NCBI GenBank assembly: GCA_016858145.1
Contig: JAEHOE010000025.1
Location: forward strand, 434,001-498,000
DNA length: 64,000 bases
Reading direction: 5' to 3'
DNA from: Edaphochlamys debaryana
Lineage: Eukaryota > Chlorophyta > Chlorophyceae > Chlamydomonadales
Shown: positions 33,256 through 46,900 of the stretch, piece by piece
How the letters are laid out: each line of letters opens with the position of its first letter
How positions within the stretch are numbered: the first letter of the stretch is position 1
Notes under the pieces: generated by a model
Seen by the model: only the letters and a program-made list of their open reading frames with translations
Told to the model about the DNA's origin: nothing
Databases searched by the model: none
Translations under genes and position numbers: made by a program

Positions 33256-34910
33256 GTGCTGGGTGGTGCCGTTGTGCTGTTGAGCGAGCACGTGGGGCTG
33301 TGTGTCGCTGTCTATGCCAGCCTGGCTGAGTGTTGAGTGTTGGAGCTTAGTTTACGGTCGCGCGTCCTGTGGCCTGATGCCGGCGTGTAGCATCACAGGA
33401 AGACTGCTGCGTGCGGGGCAGGTCGGGCAAAGCTCGGACATCAGGGACGGCCGGCGGGGTGCCGGCTGGGCCTCCGACTCGTGCTGCGGTGCTTGCAATA
33501 CCCCGCCTGCCAACACCCACCGTCGGAGCTCTTCCAATGACATGTTCTCAACGTCTCGGTCCCATCCGACGGTGACCCAGTTGAGCAACGCGCAGAGTCG
33601 AGCAAGCCTCACGACATGGGCATGCCACGCTTCATCCGAGTCGCTCGCGTCCAACTTCGCGATGAGTGCTCGAGGCTGTCAAGAGGCTTCTGTTGTGGTC
33701 TGTAGGTTTCAGGGCCGACCAGTGAAGGCTCGCGCCGATGGGGGCTTGCACAGCAGCACGCTTGAGAAGAACAGAGTCGCAGATGAGTAGCTATCGAGGT
33801 CTATAACTGTACTGTACAAATGACAAGTCGAGCGGGAGGCAGGAAAGACGTTCGTCGTCTCAGCGGGTGGCGCGTACGGGTTCAGATGGCGACAGCTGAG
33901 CGAAAGCAGCTGCGAGCTGGCCCAAAAGCTTCGCACAAGGCCCGGTATAATAATTTCGCCATCGAAAGGCTCGCGTGTGCCATTCATGTGTGTCGCGTGC
34001 CATGCCGGCGCTCGGTCGGGTCCATCCTCTTCACCATCCTTGGTTCCACAGTCGAGCGAAGCCTGCCCTGACCGCGGCCAAGCCCCTCAACAAGCCTCAA
34101 CCATCCAATCATGCAACAACACGCGGATCATAGGTTGGCAGGTGGTCATCACCGTGTCATCCCCCGCCCCTCAAGTCACGGACTTCCAAGCTTCCAAGTT
34201 TCCGAGGGCTACACACGGTCATCAACGCTACTGCGCTGCCCTCTTCCCGCCTCTCCCCTCTCCTCAGGATAGGCCCGCGCGCTCGAGATCCGGATCACCA
34301 TCTGGTCTACTTCCTCTGCTGCTTATCAAGGGATGAATGCAGCGGCCGCCCAACGGAAGGGCCCTCCAGAGCCGGACCGCTTCCCTCCGCAACCGCATAC
34401 CAGTGAAGACCCTCGCGACTCAATCATGAGCCGTATCGGGGATGAAGTACTCAATTCGAGGTCACATCCACGCATCCGAACAGCAACTTAACCTACCCCT
34501 GACCCCTGCAACCAGTGCAACAACCCGCCCTGCCCAGCCTGCCGACCGCCGCCCCCAACAGGTAGCAGCCCTGCTGGCGAGCCGGCTCCCGCCTAAGCTT
34601 TATTCTGCGAGGTCCTGCGACCCTTTCCATGACTCCATAGTCACGGCCCCAGCTTCTGCAGCCGGCGCCGCGCCCATCCACGCTGCAAGTCCCCGGCTGG
34701 TCATGAATGCGATCCGTCACGGGCCGGGCCCGCCCTCCCCCTCCCCCAGTGGACCCTCGCAGCGGACCCCGCCCCTCGCCGCTCGCATCCCCCCTCCCCT
34801 CCGACCACGCCTTCCGCACCCGCCCCTCCCTCCCTGCCAAGCTCCCACACGCCAGCCCCTTCACCCCTCACCCCTCACCCTGCCCTTCCCCGCCCTGCCC
34901 CGCCCGACTC
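33256..34910. other. Intergenic region with one exon-like segment
   Basis: This separates the SET gene from the 3' end of the subtilase gene. Apart from the exon-like minus-strand segment described separately, it is more AT-rich than its surroundings in places (TATAATAATTT near 33950), and no gene, RNA or repeat was recognised. Confidence 0.45.
33482..33684 (-). other. Exon-like coding segment of unknown affiliation
   Basis: After a plausible acceptor (TTGACAG) at about 33685 the minus strand encodes PRALIAKLDASDSDEAWHAH, VVRLARLCALLNWVTVGW and DVENMSLEELRRWVLAG. The amino-acid mix is balanced and unlike the Ala/Gly/Pro shadows common here. It has no upstream ATG that I trust. It could be a 5' exon of the SET gene, an exon of a small separate gene, or a gene relic. 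I do not recognise the sequence. Confidence 0.3.
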
Positions 34911-37900
34911 TCACTCGGGCGGGCCCGGCGGGCTGGGCGCCTCCGGGGGCGGCGGCGGCGGCTGCGGCGGGTCGGCGCTCCAAGCGCTGGCGGAGGCGCG
35001 CCAGGCCAGCTCCGCAGGGGCCCCCGAGGCGGGGTCGAGAAGGGCCACGTCCAGGGTCAGGTCGGCACTGGCACTCATACTGAGGGGGGGGAGGGGAGGG
35101 GAGGAGGAGGGATAAGGAGGGAGGGGGGTTGAAGCCACGGGGAATGCAGCCGCTAGGAGATAGGGTGATAAGGGTTTAGGGTGGCGTGCAGAGTCTGGGG
35201 CTTCGGCCTGCAGCTTCCGCGCAGGCGGGGCTAGGGGGCGAGGCGGGGACAAGTTCTTGGCAAGGGCAGGGGGCAGGGCAGGGCAAAAGCGGGCAACGGA
35301 GCCGCGCGCGCACCTCCGAACTAGGATGACGGCGGGGATGTATCCGGGCGGCAGGGCCACCTCGCTGTGGGTCTCCGTGAGCGTGCGCGCGGGGAACTCG
35401 GGGCCGTTGCGCACCGTCACGTTGCCGAACGTCACGGACACGGCCTGCAAAGGAACGGGCGCAAAGCGGACGGGTGGGTGGGCGGGAAGCGGGCACGGCG
35501 TGTCGGTGTGCGGGTGGCATCAGGCCCACACGCGCGCCCAGACTTGAGCGCTCCAGAGAGCAGTAGGACCAGCCTTGCGCGCCAAAGGTGGCCAGCCCCG
35601 CCCTCGACCGCTCGAGCTGCCCCCAAGGTCCCCGCACACACCCTGCCCCCCTGCTGCAAGGCGCACCCATGTGGGTCAGCGAGCCCAGCCTCGCGAGTCG
35701 TGTGGGGCCAGCCCCGCCCTCGAGCGCCAACGCGCCTCCAAGGCACCCCCCATCAGGGCCCACAAGGCCCCTGCCCTGCCCCCCCCCCGCCAGCAGCACC
35801 CGCCCCTCACCTGCCCCGCATCTCCGTCCCGCACCCTCAGCACCCACACCCGCGCCCCCGCGCTCCCCTCGGGCGTGGGGCTGCGCAGGAAGCCCTCCAT
35901 GCGCATGTAGCGCCGCTGCCCGGCCAGCTCGGCGGGACCCGACACCTGGTCCGGGAGGGGGTGGGGGGCGGGGGGGGGGGAGGGTTGAGGAAGGAGGGGA
36001 GCTTGAGGCTGGGCCTCCGGGGCCAGGAGAACTGTTGACTGGCTAACACCGCGCACCGCTACGCGCAATCGAGCTGGTGGCAGAGTGGGCAGGGTGCAGG
36101 GAGCGGGGCGTGCGCGTGTGCCGGAATCTCTTTGGTCTCGTGCACTACCGTTGGCAAGGTCCGAAGTAAGAAGACAAGGGGGGGGCCCCGGGGCCGGCAC
36201 CTCACCGTGAGCTGCAGCCCGGTGCCGGCGGTCGCGGGCAGCGTGGCCAGCAGGGGGGAGGTGGAGATGTTGGACACCATGCTTCCGGCCATGCCGGGGA
36301 CCGTCTCGTAGTGGGCGGCGGGGTTGGGGCCGTAGAAGTTGACCGTGAGCCCGGGTGAGCCCAACTGGGGTGGGGGTGGGGGTGGGGGTGGCGGAGGTGC
36401 GGGAGTTGTCGTTATGTGAAGGTGGGTGCCAGGGGGAGCACGGCTGTGCATGCGGGGTGGGGAAGAAAGCCGGGCCGCCGGGCTAGGACTTTCAGCTCCG
36501 GCGCTTGATGTAGGAAACGAGCAGCCCCTGACACGCACACGTTCTGACTCCATGTGCGGCCCTTCTCGTCCCCCCGGGTATCACCAAGATCTGCCCCAAG
36601 TGGCGCTGGTAGAAGGAAACGAGCAGCCCCTGACACGCACAGCTGCAATTCCATGTGTGAAATCCTTGGCCCCGGATACCACAGAACGCACAGAACCCCC
36701 GCACCTGGTCCAGTGTGTAGTCCGACGACCCGGGCCCCGTCAGCTGGGCCCCCGCCACCGGCCTCGCCTGCGCTACCCGCCGGGCCCCGCCCCCGCCCGC
36801 ACCACCCCCACCCCCTCCGCCTGCACCCCCGCCTGCGCTGCCGCCCGCCGCCGCTGGTCCGGGCAACCCATACGCGGGCGGGGGGCTGGCGGCCGCCTGC
36901 CCCTCGCCCGCGTTCGCGTCCGCTCCACCGGAGGTGGACGCGGCCGGGCCGGCGCCGCCCGCACCCTCACTCGGGGAGGGGCCCGTCGAGGCCGTGGAGG
37001 CGGTGGCGGCCGCGGGGCCCGAGGAGGAGCCCACCAGCACGGGCTCCCGCTCCGCGACCAGGGGTATGGGCAGCAGCGTGCTCCGCATGTCGAGCCAGAG
37101 GTTGTCTGTGAAGTTGACTCCGTCCAGGACGCCGAAGAGCGCGGCCACACCGCTGCCACGGTACTCTGTGGGGGGGGGTTGTGGAGGGGGTTGGTGGGTG
37201 GGTGTGTAGGAGAGGTTTGAGGAGGAGGTGAGCGGTGCGGGTGGAGGTGGGGAGGAGGCGACGGTGGGGGAAGTGGGGATGGGGTTGGGTGAGGGTGCAG
37301 GCAGGCGGTGAGGGGACTCATCTCGACATCAAACGTGCACGGTCAAGGCACAAGAGGAGGCCCCTCAGCAACTCGCGCGCACCCCCCTTCCCCCTGTTCC
37401 CCCCTCCCCCCCCACCCAGCGCCAGCAGCTGGTAGTGTCCGTCCAGCGCTGTGCGGTTGGGCGCCACTGAGGCGGCCTGGTAGGGCCCGCGGTCCTCGTC
37501 GCGGGCGTCGGAGCGAAACACCTGGGGGGGTGGGGGGAGGGGGGTAAAAGAGAGGATCGGCGAAGGGGCAGGCGGGTGCAGGGGCCAAGGCCCAGGCGGG
37601 GAGGGGGGAGGGGCCAAGGCCCAGGCGGTGGGGGGGGGGAGGGGGGACCTAGCGCACTCGGCCTCACGTTCTGCGCCCCCAGGTAGGCGTAGGCGTTGTT
37701 GCCGTTGGAGGCGCGGACCTGCATGGCGCCCGTCCTGGGGGGGGAGGGAGGGGCGGGGGGAAGGAGGGGCGGCGTAGTGAGTAGCAGAGTCAGACGTGCA
37801 CCGGAACCGCCAGTGGCCGGGCACGAGTTGCTGCTTGCCGCCCGGCTCTGCCGAAGCCTGCCCCCAGCGGCAGCGTGAGTCAAGCGTGCGTTGGATGGGC

Positions 37901-40900
37901 AGTGTCCAAACCGCTGTTCGCAGCTCGGATCTGCAGGGTCACGCGTGCCTGCGGTGCGGCCCCTGTGGCGGTGGGTGCGGCGGCGGCGTCCCCACCTGAA
38001 GCCCCTATTGATGTACGTGAAGCAGCGGGCGTAGACTGTGGCCATGGCGGTGCCGGCGAAGCCCGAGGTGGTGGGCATGGAGTAGAAGACGTCCTGGGGG
38101 GGGGAGGGGGGGAAGACGGGGGGTGGCGTCAGGGGGAGGGAGGAGGGCGAGACACGGGGCAGGCATGGAAGGTAGAGCATCAGGGGACATGCATGGCGGA
38201 ACACGTGCATCGTCCCGGTACGGCAGAACCCGCATTCAAGCCCCCGTCCCCTAGCCCTGCCCCCCCCCGCTCTCCTTTCCCTTCACTTGAAGGACGCCCT
38301 CCGCCCCCAACCCCCACCCCCAGCCCTCCCCAGCCCTCCCCAGCCTCCACCCCCCTCCCCCCTCCCCACCCTCCAGTTGAAGGACGCCCCCGAGAAGCAG
38401 GCGCTGCCAAAGCTCTCGTTGGCGGCGCTGCAGCCGGAGGTGGTGAAGTTGGCGTTCCAGGAGGACACGAAGCCGGGGGCAACGCCAAAGGCCTGTGGGG
38501 TGTGGGTGTGTGGAGGGGCAGGTAGGGAGAGGGGTGAGCTGAGGCTACGAATTGTAAGCGCGCGGCAGCCCCACGCTGCCGCCCTCACAGCCCCAATCGC
38601 AGTCCGCAACCCACACTTGCGAAGCTCCTTGACCTTCCGTCGGGTCTCCCTCGCCCCAGCCCTGGCCCCTGCCTTCCCCTCCCCCTTCAGCCCACCCCTT
38701 GGTCAGCTTCCAGGAAACCCTTCACCAACCCGGAAGCTCCCGCGCTCCCCAATGTCCCTATGCTCCATGCCCCCCCCGCCATCCCCCCCCCCCACCCTCG
38801 GCACGTGGCCCAGGGCCATGGGCAGCCGCACGCGCAGCCAGGGCTGGCTCAGGAAGGGGTAGGGCCGCGGGTCGGGGCCGGGATCGGGCCACAGGTCGCA
38901 CTGCATGCCGGGAACGTAACCTGCGGCAGTTGGGTTTCGAGCGGTTACGGTTACGGTTACAGTTACGGTATCAGACGGGGCAGCGGGCCGTCGCAAGCTG
39001 GCATCGGCACCGTGCACCGTACAAACTCGTAATCCCAGCCATCAGCACACCCACACCAAGCCCCAAGGTGCCTCCCCCATCCCCAATCCCACCACCCACC
39101 CGCCACCCCGCTGGACGGCTTCCACAGCAGGTTGCTGGCCAGGTGGGAGGTGAGGCTGGCGGCCTCGCCCGCCTCGGCGCCCTCGCAGGGCAGCCAGGCG
39201 AGCGTGAGCGCGGCGGCGGCCGTGTCTTTGAGCGCGAAGCGGAGCACCAGGTCGTGGGCGGGCAGGGTGGGGGAGAAGGCGAGGCAGCCGCTGGTGCGGG
39301 TGGTGGGCTGCAGGGGGTCACCCGCGGGGTCGTACACGTCCACCACCTGGGGTGGGGGGGTAGATCAGGGGGTGGAGGGGGGGGGGGGGGGGGGGGGGAG
39401 GGGGGTAGGAGAGGTGGGGATTGGGGGATCGGATGGAGGCGGGCCGTGCATCAACCCAGCGCACGAGACGGAACCCCCGCCCCTCGCACGGCATGCGCCG
39501 CACGCCCCGCCCATGCGCCGCCCGTGCCGTACCCTGCCGTACCCTGCCGTACCTGCAGCGTGTCCACGTACAGCGAGCACAGCTGGCACGTGACCCGGAA
39601 GCGCATGGGCCGCTCGGGGGGGCGCAGGCGGGAGTGCGCCATGCCCACCACGGCCGCCGGCGGGGGCGTGGCGGCGGCGCCAAAGCCCGCGGCGGCAGGG
39701 TAGAGCTGTGCCTGCAGCGCCGCGGGGTCGCCCCCGAAGACCAGGTCGGGGAGCACGGAGGAGAAGGTGTAGGGCTGGTCCAGTTGGAGCAGGGGGTGGG
39801 GGCCCGCGGCGATGGAGGCGCGGGTGAGGTTGGCGGGGTCCACCTCGCGCGTCAGCACCTGGAGGGGGGGGAGGGGGACAGAGGGGGGAAAGAGGTGTGT
39901 GAAGGGCTGCTCGCATGAGCCTGAGAATCGTGGGCGCGGTGATTAACCGGCCGGCCTTAGAGGTGTGTGTATGGGCGTGTCAGGGCGCCGGCAAAGTAAA
40001 GTGTAACCTGTCCTGCCATGATACTACGCTCCCCTTAAAGCCCTGGCCGCTTCGGAAGCCAAACACCTGCCCCCCCCCACCACAGCCACCTGGTACACGC
40101 TGGACAGGGCGATGTTGGGCGCAAAGTGGTTGGGCCGCGGCGGCCCGGGGGTGGCGGTGAAGAAGACCCCCTCCGGGTAGGCGAACGCGTCCGCCCCCAC
40201 CCCCGCGTCCGGGTCCGCCAGGCGTATGTCGATGGGGAGGGTGGGGTTGACGTAGCGTATCTCCAGCTCGTACCAGCCTGGGGGTGGGGATGGGGTTGGT
40301 TGGGGGTTAGTTGGCGGTTGGGGGGTAGGTCGTCGGTGTGGGTGGGAGGCGGGGGGCAGGGAGGAGCGGTAGGGCTACAAGCTGAGGGGGGTGGCGGATT
40401 TGGGACAGAGGAAGGTGTGGGCCTGGCCGCGGGTGACGGACGGGTCGTGTGCGATGGGGAACCGAGGCGAGGAGGGCCCATGCAGCGATTCTGGTGCGGC
40501 CCGGGCTCGACCCCACGCACCTCCTTCCGAGTTGAGCAGGATGATGGAGGAGAGGTTGGTGAGCCGGGTCTGGCCGATGAGCACCCGGAGGCTGGTGCTG
40601 GGCGCCTGGGTGTTGATCTTGGGGTGGGGGGGGCGACAGAGGTAAGGGACGGGGGTGACCGGGGTGAGGCGGGGAAAAGGTGTAAACCCCTCGAACACAA
40701 GCAATGAGCGAATGCAGTCCGCAGGCGGGCACACAGCAAGCCGTAGAAGCGGCAGCGGGAGCAGCGCGGGGCGCACCCTCATGGCGTACACGCCCTGCTT
40801 GGGCAGGTGTACGGACGCACGCAGGTTGAGCGTGTAGCCGGTGCCGTACTTGTACGAATCGAAGCGCGAGACGCCGGTCTGCGTGTGAGAGGGGGCCGAC

Positions 40901-43900
40901 AGGGGAGGGACTCGGCACCGTCAGCAACGCAGACCTCCACAAGCACCCTGGCCCAATCCCTAGCCTCTCCTTCAGCAAGGGAGCCCAGCCCAGCATCGGG
41001 AACCGCACCCCTCCGCCCCAGCCTCCCCTCGGCCTCAGCCCCTGCTCCCTAGAGCTGCCACCCCCCCGTGCCCCCCCCCCCGCACGCTCCCCCGTGCACT
41101 ACCCCCTCCCCCCCCCCACGCGCCCACGTGCTCACCCGCGTGCTCCTGTCGTACACGGTTCGTACCGCCAGGTCCTGGTCCTCCAGCCCGATGTCCCCCG
41201 CGAAGTAGGTCTCGTTGAACCCAGCCACCAGCAGAGCTTGGTCGGGCAGGCGGAAGGCCGTCTGGGGCACCAGCACTGGGGGGGAAGGGGGGTACAGTTG
41301 GGGCGAGAGGGCGGGGTGGGGTGGGGGCGGGAAGTTCAAGGAGGGAGGGGAAAGGCAGGTCGCCGGGAGAGGGGCGAGCTGCCGCGGCCCTTCACTCGAA
41401 CGTGGGTAGTGCAGGGCTTTTGCGCTCGCTCAAACCTCGTCCCAACCTTGGTCCAGCCGTGTCCCTCGCTCCCCCCGCTCGACCCCTCCACCCAGGCTGC
41501 CACCCCCCACCCGCATTCCAGTGACCCTCTCCCGCCCAGGCTGCCGCCCCCCCACCCCCACCCCACCCGCCCTGACTCACGCACGAGCCCCGCCAGCTGC
41601 GCCCGCGCCTGCCGCACCGCCGCCGCCGCGTTGATGCGCGCCTCCGTGCGCACCGGCAGCCCCACCACCCGGTCGGCGCTGGACACCAGGATGCGGCGGG
41701 CGGCGGAGCCCTAGGGGGGGGGGGCGGGCGGTAGGGCGGGAGGGCAGGGAGGGTGGGAAGGGTGGGAAGGGGTGAGGGTGGAGGGAGGAGGGAGGGGTGC
41801 GGGTGAGGATGGACCGCAGGGGCGGGGCGTAGGGCTCGTGTGTGGGGGGGTGGGGGGGCGAAGAAAGGCATCGACGGTGAGCTTGGGGAGATGGATGCGA
41901 GGTTGCGGTCATGGGTGGCGCCTGGGCCCTGGGCCCTGGTGATGCGCGTGGCCCCGTCTGACCTGGAAGTAGTTGCCCGTTGCCTTGCCCAGTACGGAAA
42001 GGACGAGCGCCGCCGTCCCGGCCGTCATGGGCGTGGCCATGGACGAGCCCGTCTTCCAGTAGTACGACACGAAGCCTGCGTGTGTACGGCAGTACGGTGG
42101 CGCTCAGGCGACGCGACAACGGAACCAGGTAGAGCTCTGAACTAGAATGGCTCCACAAAAGTGTCCAGCGATTGACATGTCCGGATATGCAGTTGCACAC
42201 TGCCTCAACCTAAGCACGCACGCACCGTTTTTTAACAGCGGCGGTACGGTGGAGAAGATGGCCCGCCCGGGCGCCCCGATGTCGGTGTACTTCTTGCCGT
42301 AGTTGGATCCCACGGGCTTGTTGGCCGCGATCTCAAACCACCGCGCGTCCTGCACGTGCGGCCGTACGCGCCGTACGGGATGGTCAGCGTCTGGTCGGAT
42401 TGGCAGCCGCGCGCGGACCGGGCCCCGCACCGGCCCCCCGACCGCCCCCTCCACTCCGCACAGCTATTCCAGCGACGCCTTGGCCCCGGGCGCACCGCTC
42501 ACGTCCTCATCGCCTCCAGCGGGTCGAACCGACTCTATGTGGCCGTGACCGGGTGCCCAGCTGCAAGCCTGGGCACCTTCCGGCTACCTCTCACCCCCTC
42601 CCTCCATAACCTAAGCCGGCAATCTCCTTTACATCGCATCTTTCTCACCGGCTCATCGGCTCCTGCTAAACCAGTATCCTGCACGCCACGCGTTTCCCTC
42701 ACCGACTCGTTTGTGGCCATGACGCAGAGCATGTTCTCCGGGAAGTAGCGCGCCATGAAGCAGGGGTTGTAGGTGGTGTTGTAGGCGTCCAGCTCCTCCA
42801 GCCGCGTGTTCTCGTTGCCTGGGGGGTTGAGGGGGCGAGGGCGGGTGGGGAATAGGCAGGGTGGAGGGGTTGCAGGGATGGGCATAGGGGCTAAGGGAGG
42901 GGAGGAGAGCGCAAGAGCGAGCGGGGCGAGGGATGCTGAGCAGGGACTCTGGCAGGGGTACAGCTTGGCCTGCCGAGTTGGAGGAGCCCCGTTGGGCATC
43001 CACACAAAACAGCTCTGCCGCAGCCGCCGTCCCGTCCCACTGGGGACAGGGTTCAGCACACCAGCCGGCACGCGAGGGGTCGCTCATACCGCGGCCACCA
43101 CCACCATCAACCCCTCTCCGCCGCCTCTCCTCCCCCCCCACACACACACCCCACCTGCCGCCGCCACTATTAGCATGTTCTTCTGCGCCAGGGGCTCAAG
43201 AGCGGTCTGCGGGGGTTGGGGTGGGGGTGGGGTTGATTTAAGCTTGCGCGCGCGCAAGGCACGTGACGCAGCAGGCCGGCCCGCCGGCGGTGTATTCCCG
43301 GATATTATGGGCGCATTCCCCCACCGTATTCTCCTGAACGCTGTCCCGAGGCTGCGGGCCATCCCTGCCGCCACACAGCCTCAGCGGGTTTTCCCTTCCC
43401 TTCCGAGCTCAGTCGCCTCCCAGACCCACAACCCCGTCCCCCGCCCCGCCCTTCCGGCCCAACCCGGCCCCCTTGGGGCTCCCGAGCACACCTGGTAGAA
43501 CTTCGTTTCCCGCCAGTTGCTGTCCACGTCCCCGGGCCCGGGCGACAGGTTGGGCTCCGCGGGGCCGAAGGAGCAGCTGGCCACATGCGCACCCATCCTG
43601 GGGAATGGTTTTTGGGGTGGGTTTTGGGGGGATCAACTTTTAAGGGGAGGGAGTTGGGGTAGGTCTCGAGCGAGGGACGGGAAGACGTGCATGGGTCTAC
43701 GAATCTCGCCGGGTGATCACGCCAGGTTGCCCCGCTCACCTCACCCTTCACCCCAGTCCCAGCGCCCCGCACTCCCAAACCTGGCCCCTGCACCCCGCTC
43801 ACCTCACGGCGTAGTCGTACGCCTTGAGGATGTGGGAGGTGTAGAAGGCGCCGCCGGGGGTGGCCACCTGCACCCAAAGGGGAAGGGGTGACCGCGGTCG

Positions 43901-46900
43901 AGGGGTGTGTGTGGGGTGGAGCGTGGGGGCGGGCCACGCCCTGGGCTGGGGGCCTAGACACTCAGTACTGGGCCTTCCGCACGGAAAGCGCTGGTTCTCC
44001 ACCTAGCAGGCGCCGGTGAGCTCTGGTGTGGCCTCAAAGTACCTGTGGGGCGGCTGCCGGGGGGCGGAAGTGATTCACCCCTCCCCCCGCCCCCACCTGA
44101 AATCAGCAGCCGGGGGACGGAAGCGCCCAAGTCCCCCGCCCTCACGCCCCCCACCTTGAGGCACATGACCTTGACCCTCGGGGCGACCCCCGCCACTCCG
44201 ATGCCGTTGCCTCGCAGCGCAGCCACGATGCCACTGCAGCGGGTCAAGGGCAGGACACAGGGGCAGGGGCCGGGCCGAGAGAGACTCAGCCGTCGACCGC
44301 ACCACCTCCAAAAACGTATGCCCTGCGTGCCTGCACCCGTTTCGCCTCGTTTCCCCCCGCCCCACCGCACAGTGTGCACATACCCCTCCGCCCCTCCCCC
44401 TCCCCCGTCCCCCACCCCTGCACCCACGCGCAGTGTGTGCCGTGCGAGTGCACGTCCTGAGGGTCCGCCTTGGCCCCGCAGCCGCTCACGCGGGCGCTCG
44501 TCCAGTCCTCCTCGCAGTTGCCCGCGAAGTCGTACCCGTACACGTCGTCCACATAGCCTGGAGCGGGGGGAGGGGAACAGGGGTCGACCTATCACGAAAT
44601 GGAAGCAGCGGACATCACGCGCTCTAGACCTTCCGCCCGATCCCCCATCGGCCCCCTTCCACCCCGCCAAGTCGGCCTCGCTTCGTGTACCGAACCGCCT
44701 TCTGCCCCTCCGCCCCCCACCGTTGCCGTCGTCATCCACCCCGTTGCCCGGGATCTCTCCCGGGTTGGTCCACAGGTTGCCTCGCAGGTCGGGGTGGGTG
44801 AGGTCGCACCCCGTGTCGATCACCGCCACCACCACGTCCGCGGTGCCTGGGGTGGGGGGTGGGAGCCGGGGGCGGCATGCTCAGCACAGGTTGGGTGTCG
44901 CGTGGGGCCGGGAATTGCCGTACGGGGGAGGGCGGGCAGCAGGGCAGAGACAGGGCGGTGGCGGTGGCATTGGCAGGGGAGAAGGTGACGTCAAGTAGGG
45001 CACCGAAACGGCGCCGGATGAAGGCCCCAGGCACACGGCGCGGAACCACACGGCGGCACCACGTTCAGGCAGGGCGCCGGTTGAATTCCTGTCCCATCCC
45101 AAAGCGCCCCCGAACGGGGCGTTGTCAAGTGTGGCCACGAGCCCTGTCCCCCAGACGGGGCCGAGAGCTCTTGCTGTGCCCCCGCGCGCAGGCCCCACTG
45201 TGGGGCAGCTGGGCCGCTCTTGCCGGGCAGCGGCCGCGCAGCACCCATCATGTCCCTCCACACACAGGCCCCAGTGACAGCGGCCGTGGATGTAGCAGCT
45301 GGCCCCAGACCGGGGGCCGCGAGGCGCACCATCCACGGCCACTGCCCCCGCCCGCTTTCCTCCCCCAAGGCAGTCCACAAGGGCACTGCTGGCCGCGGAC
45401 ACGGAGCCAGCAGCTGGGCCTCGGGACCCGGAGCCGCTCGGCGCCAGCCACCGCGGCGGCGGGGGCAGCCGGGGACCACGCACGGGGGGGCAACCGGGGC
45501 GGCACGGGGTGCCCCGGGGGCAGGGGCGCCCGGGGCCACAGCGCAGCGGCGAGCGGCTCCCCTGTCCGGCCGCCTGGCCCCGGGCTGACGCCTGCTCCGC
45601 TCGCTACACCACGGGCTGCGAGGTGCCGCGGCGCGCCCCGGGCGCATCAGCGCGCTTTGTCGCTGGTCAGCCCCGGGCCCAGCACCCTGCCCGGGTCCAG
45701 AGCTCCTGCCAGTGCTGCCTCCGGCCACGTGCCTTCCGTTCCCCGGCCGTCAGAGGCCCCGCACAGTCGGCCCCCGGACGGCAGCCGGCAGCCGGCAGCC
45801 AGCCCCGGGGCCACAAGCCCTCCAGCCGGTCCGCCCCCTGGCCAGCGAGCCCCCGTTGAGGTCGGGCCCAGCCCCCAGCCCCTTGCCTCCCTCCCTCCGC
45901 TCGGGCCAGGCCGCCTGGCGCCGTGCCGCAGCCCTTGGGCCGCTCCAGCGGTCCACACTCGTACGGCATACGCACTCGTACGGCATACGCACTCGTACGG
46001 CTTACGCCAGTGCCTGCGGCTGCCCAGGATGACGTTCCCCTTGCGAGGAGCCTCCGCTCGGCTGTAGCGCTGTCGGTGGCTGGTCTCTGCGGCCGGGCCC
46101 TCCAGACCAAGGCTGTGCCCCCGCCCGCGCCCCTGGCTCCCCCCTGAAGCGGCTGAGCCGCCCGGCCAACCCCCGGCTGCGCTCCCCACAGTCCAGCCGG
46201 GACTGCCTGGGCGCATCCGCCCGAGGCCGCCGCCGATTGCCGGCGATCCTCCTCCATGCGCCGTCCGCCGCTGTGTCTGAGGTCCGTGGCTGAGGTGGCT
46301 GCTGCTGCTGGGCCGCCATGCAACCCGCCTCCGACCTCCTCGCTCCGCAGAACCGCCACGGCCTCTGCCGCCACCTCCGAGGCTCCATGCCCGGCGTGGT
46401 TTGACCGCTGTGCCCTCGGGGTGCTGGGTGCTGCCCAGCAACACCACCAAGGCAAGCACTGACCCCGGCACTGCGGCCTAAGGCCGCCCGTCGCCAGGCC
46501 CCGCCTGGCCCCTCCCGCTACAAACCCCACATCCCCACAACACGGCCGCTCGACAGACTCTTACCCTGCGTCATGTTCCACGCGTCATCGTAACGCACGA
46601 ACTTCTTCTGCCACATCTCCGCAATGAACTCGTCCTCTGCCCCCGGCGTGCGCAGCTGCAGCAGCGCCCGCCGCGCCGCCGGGGAGTCCCGCAGCAGCCG
46701 GGCCCGGGCCGTGCCGGGGGCGCCAATGGCGTCGTTGACCGGCGGCGTGTAGCCACGCATATCCCGAAGCAGGTTTTGCAGGTCTGCAGGGCAGTTGGGG
46801 TTTCTTGGTAAGATCTCATTTGGCATGCAAGGCCGGTATATATATGGTCTCTGTCAGCACGTGGAGGGCTGGGGACGGATGCGGAAGACTGGTGGGTAGC

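Noticed and set aside
44859..46067. 402-codon plus-strand frame opposite the subtilase
   Set aside because: Falls in the long intron 4 of the subtilase and is a compositional shadow (Pro/Ala/Arg), without domain or splice partners.
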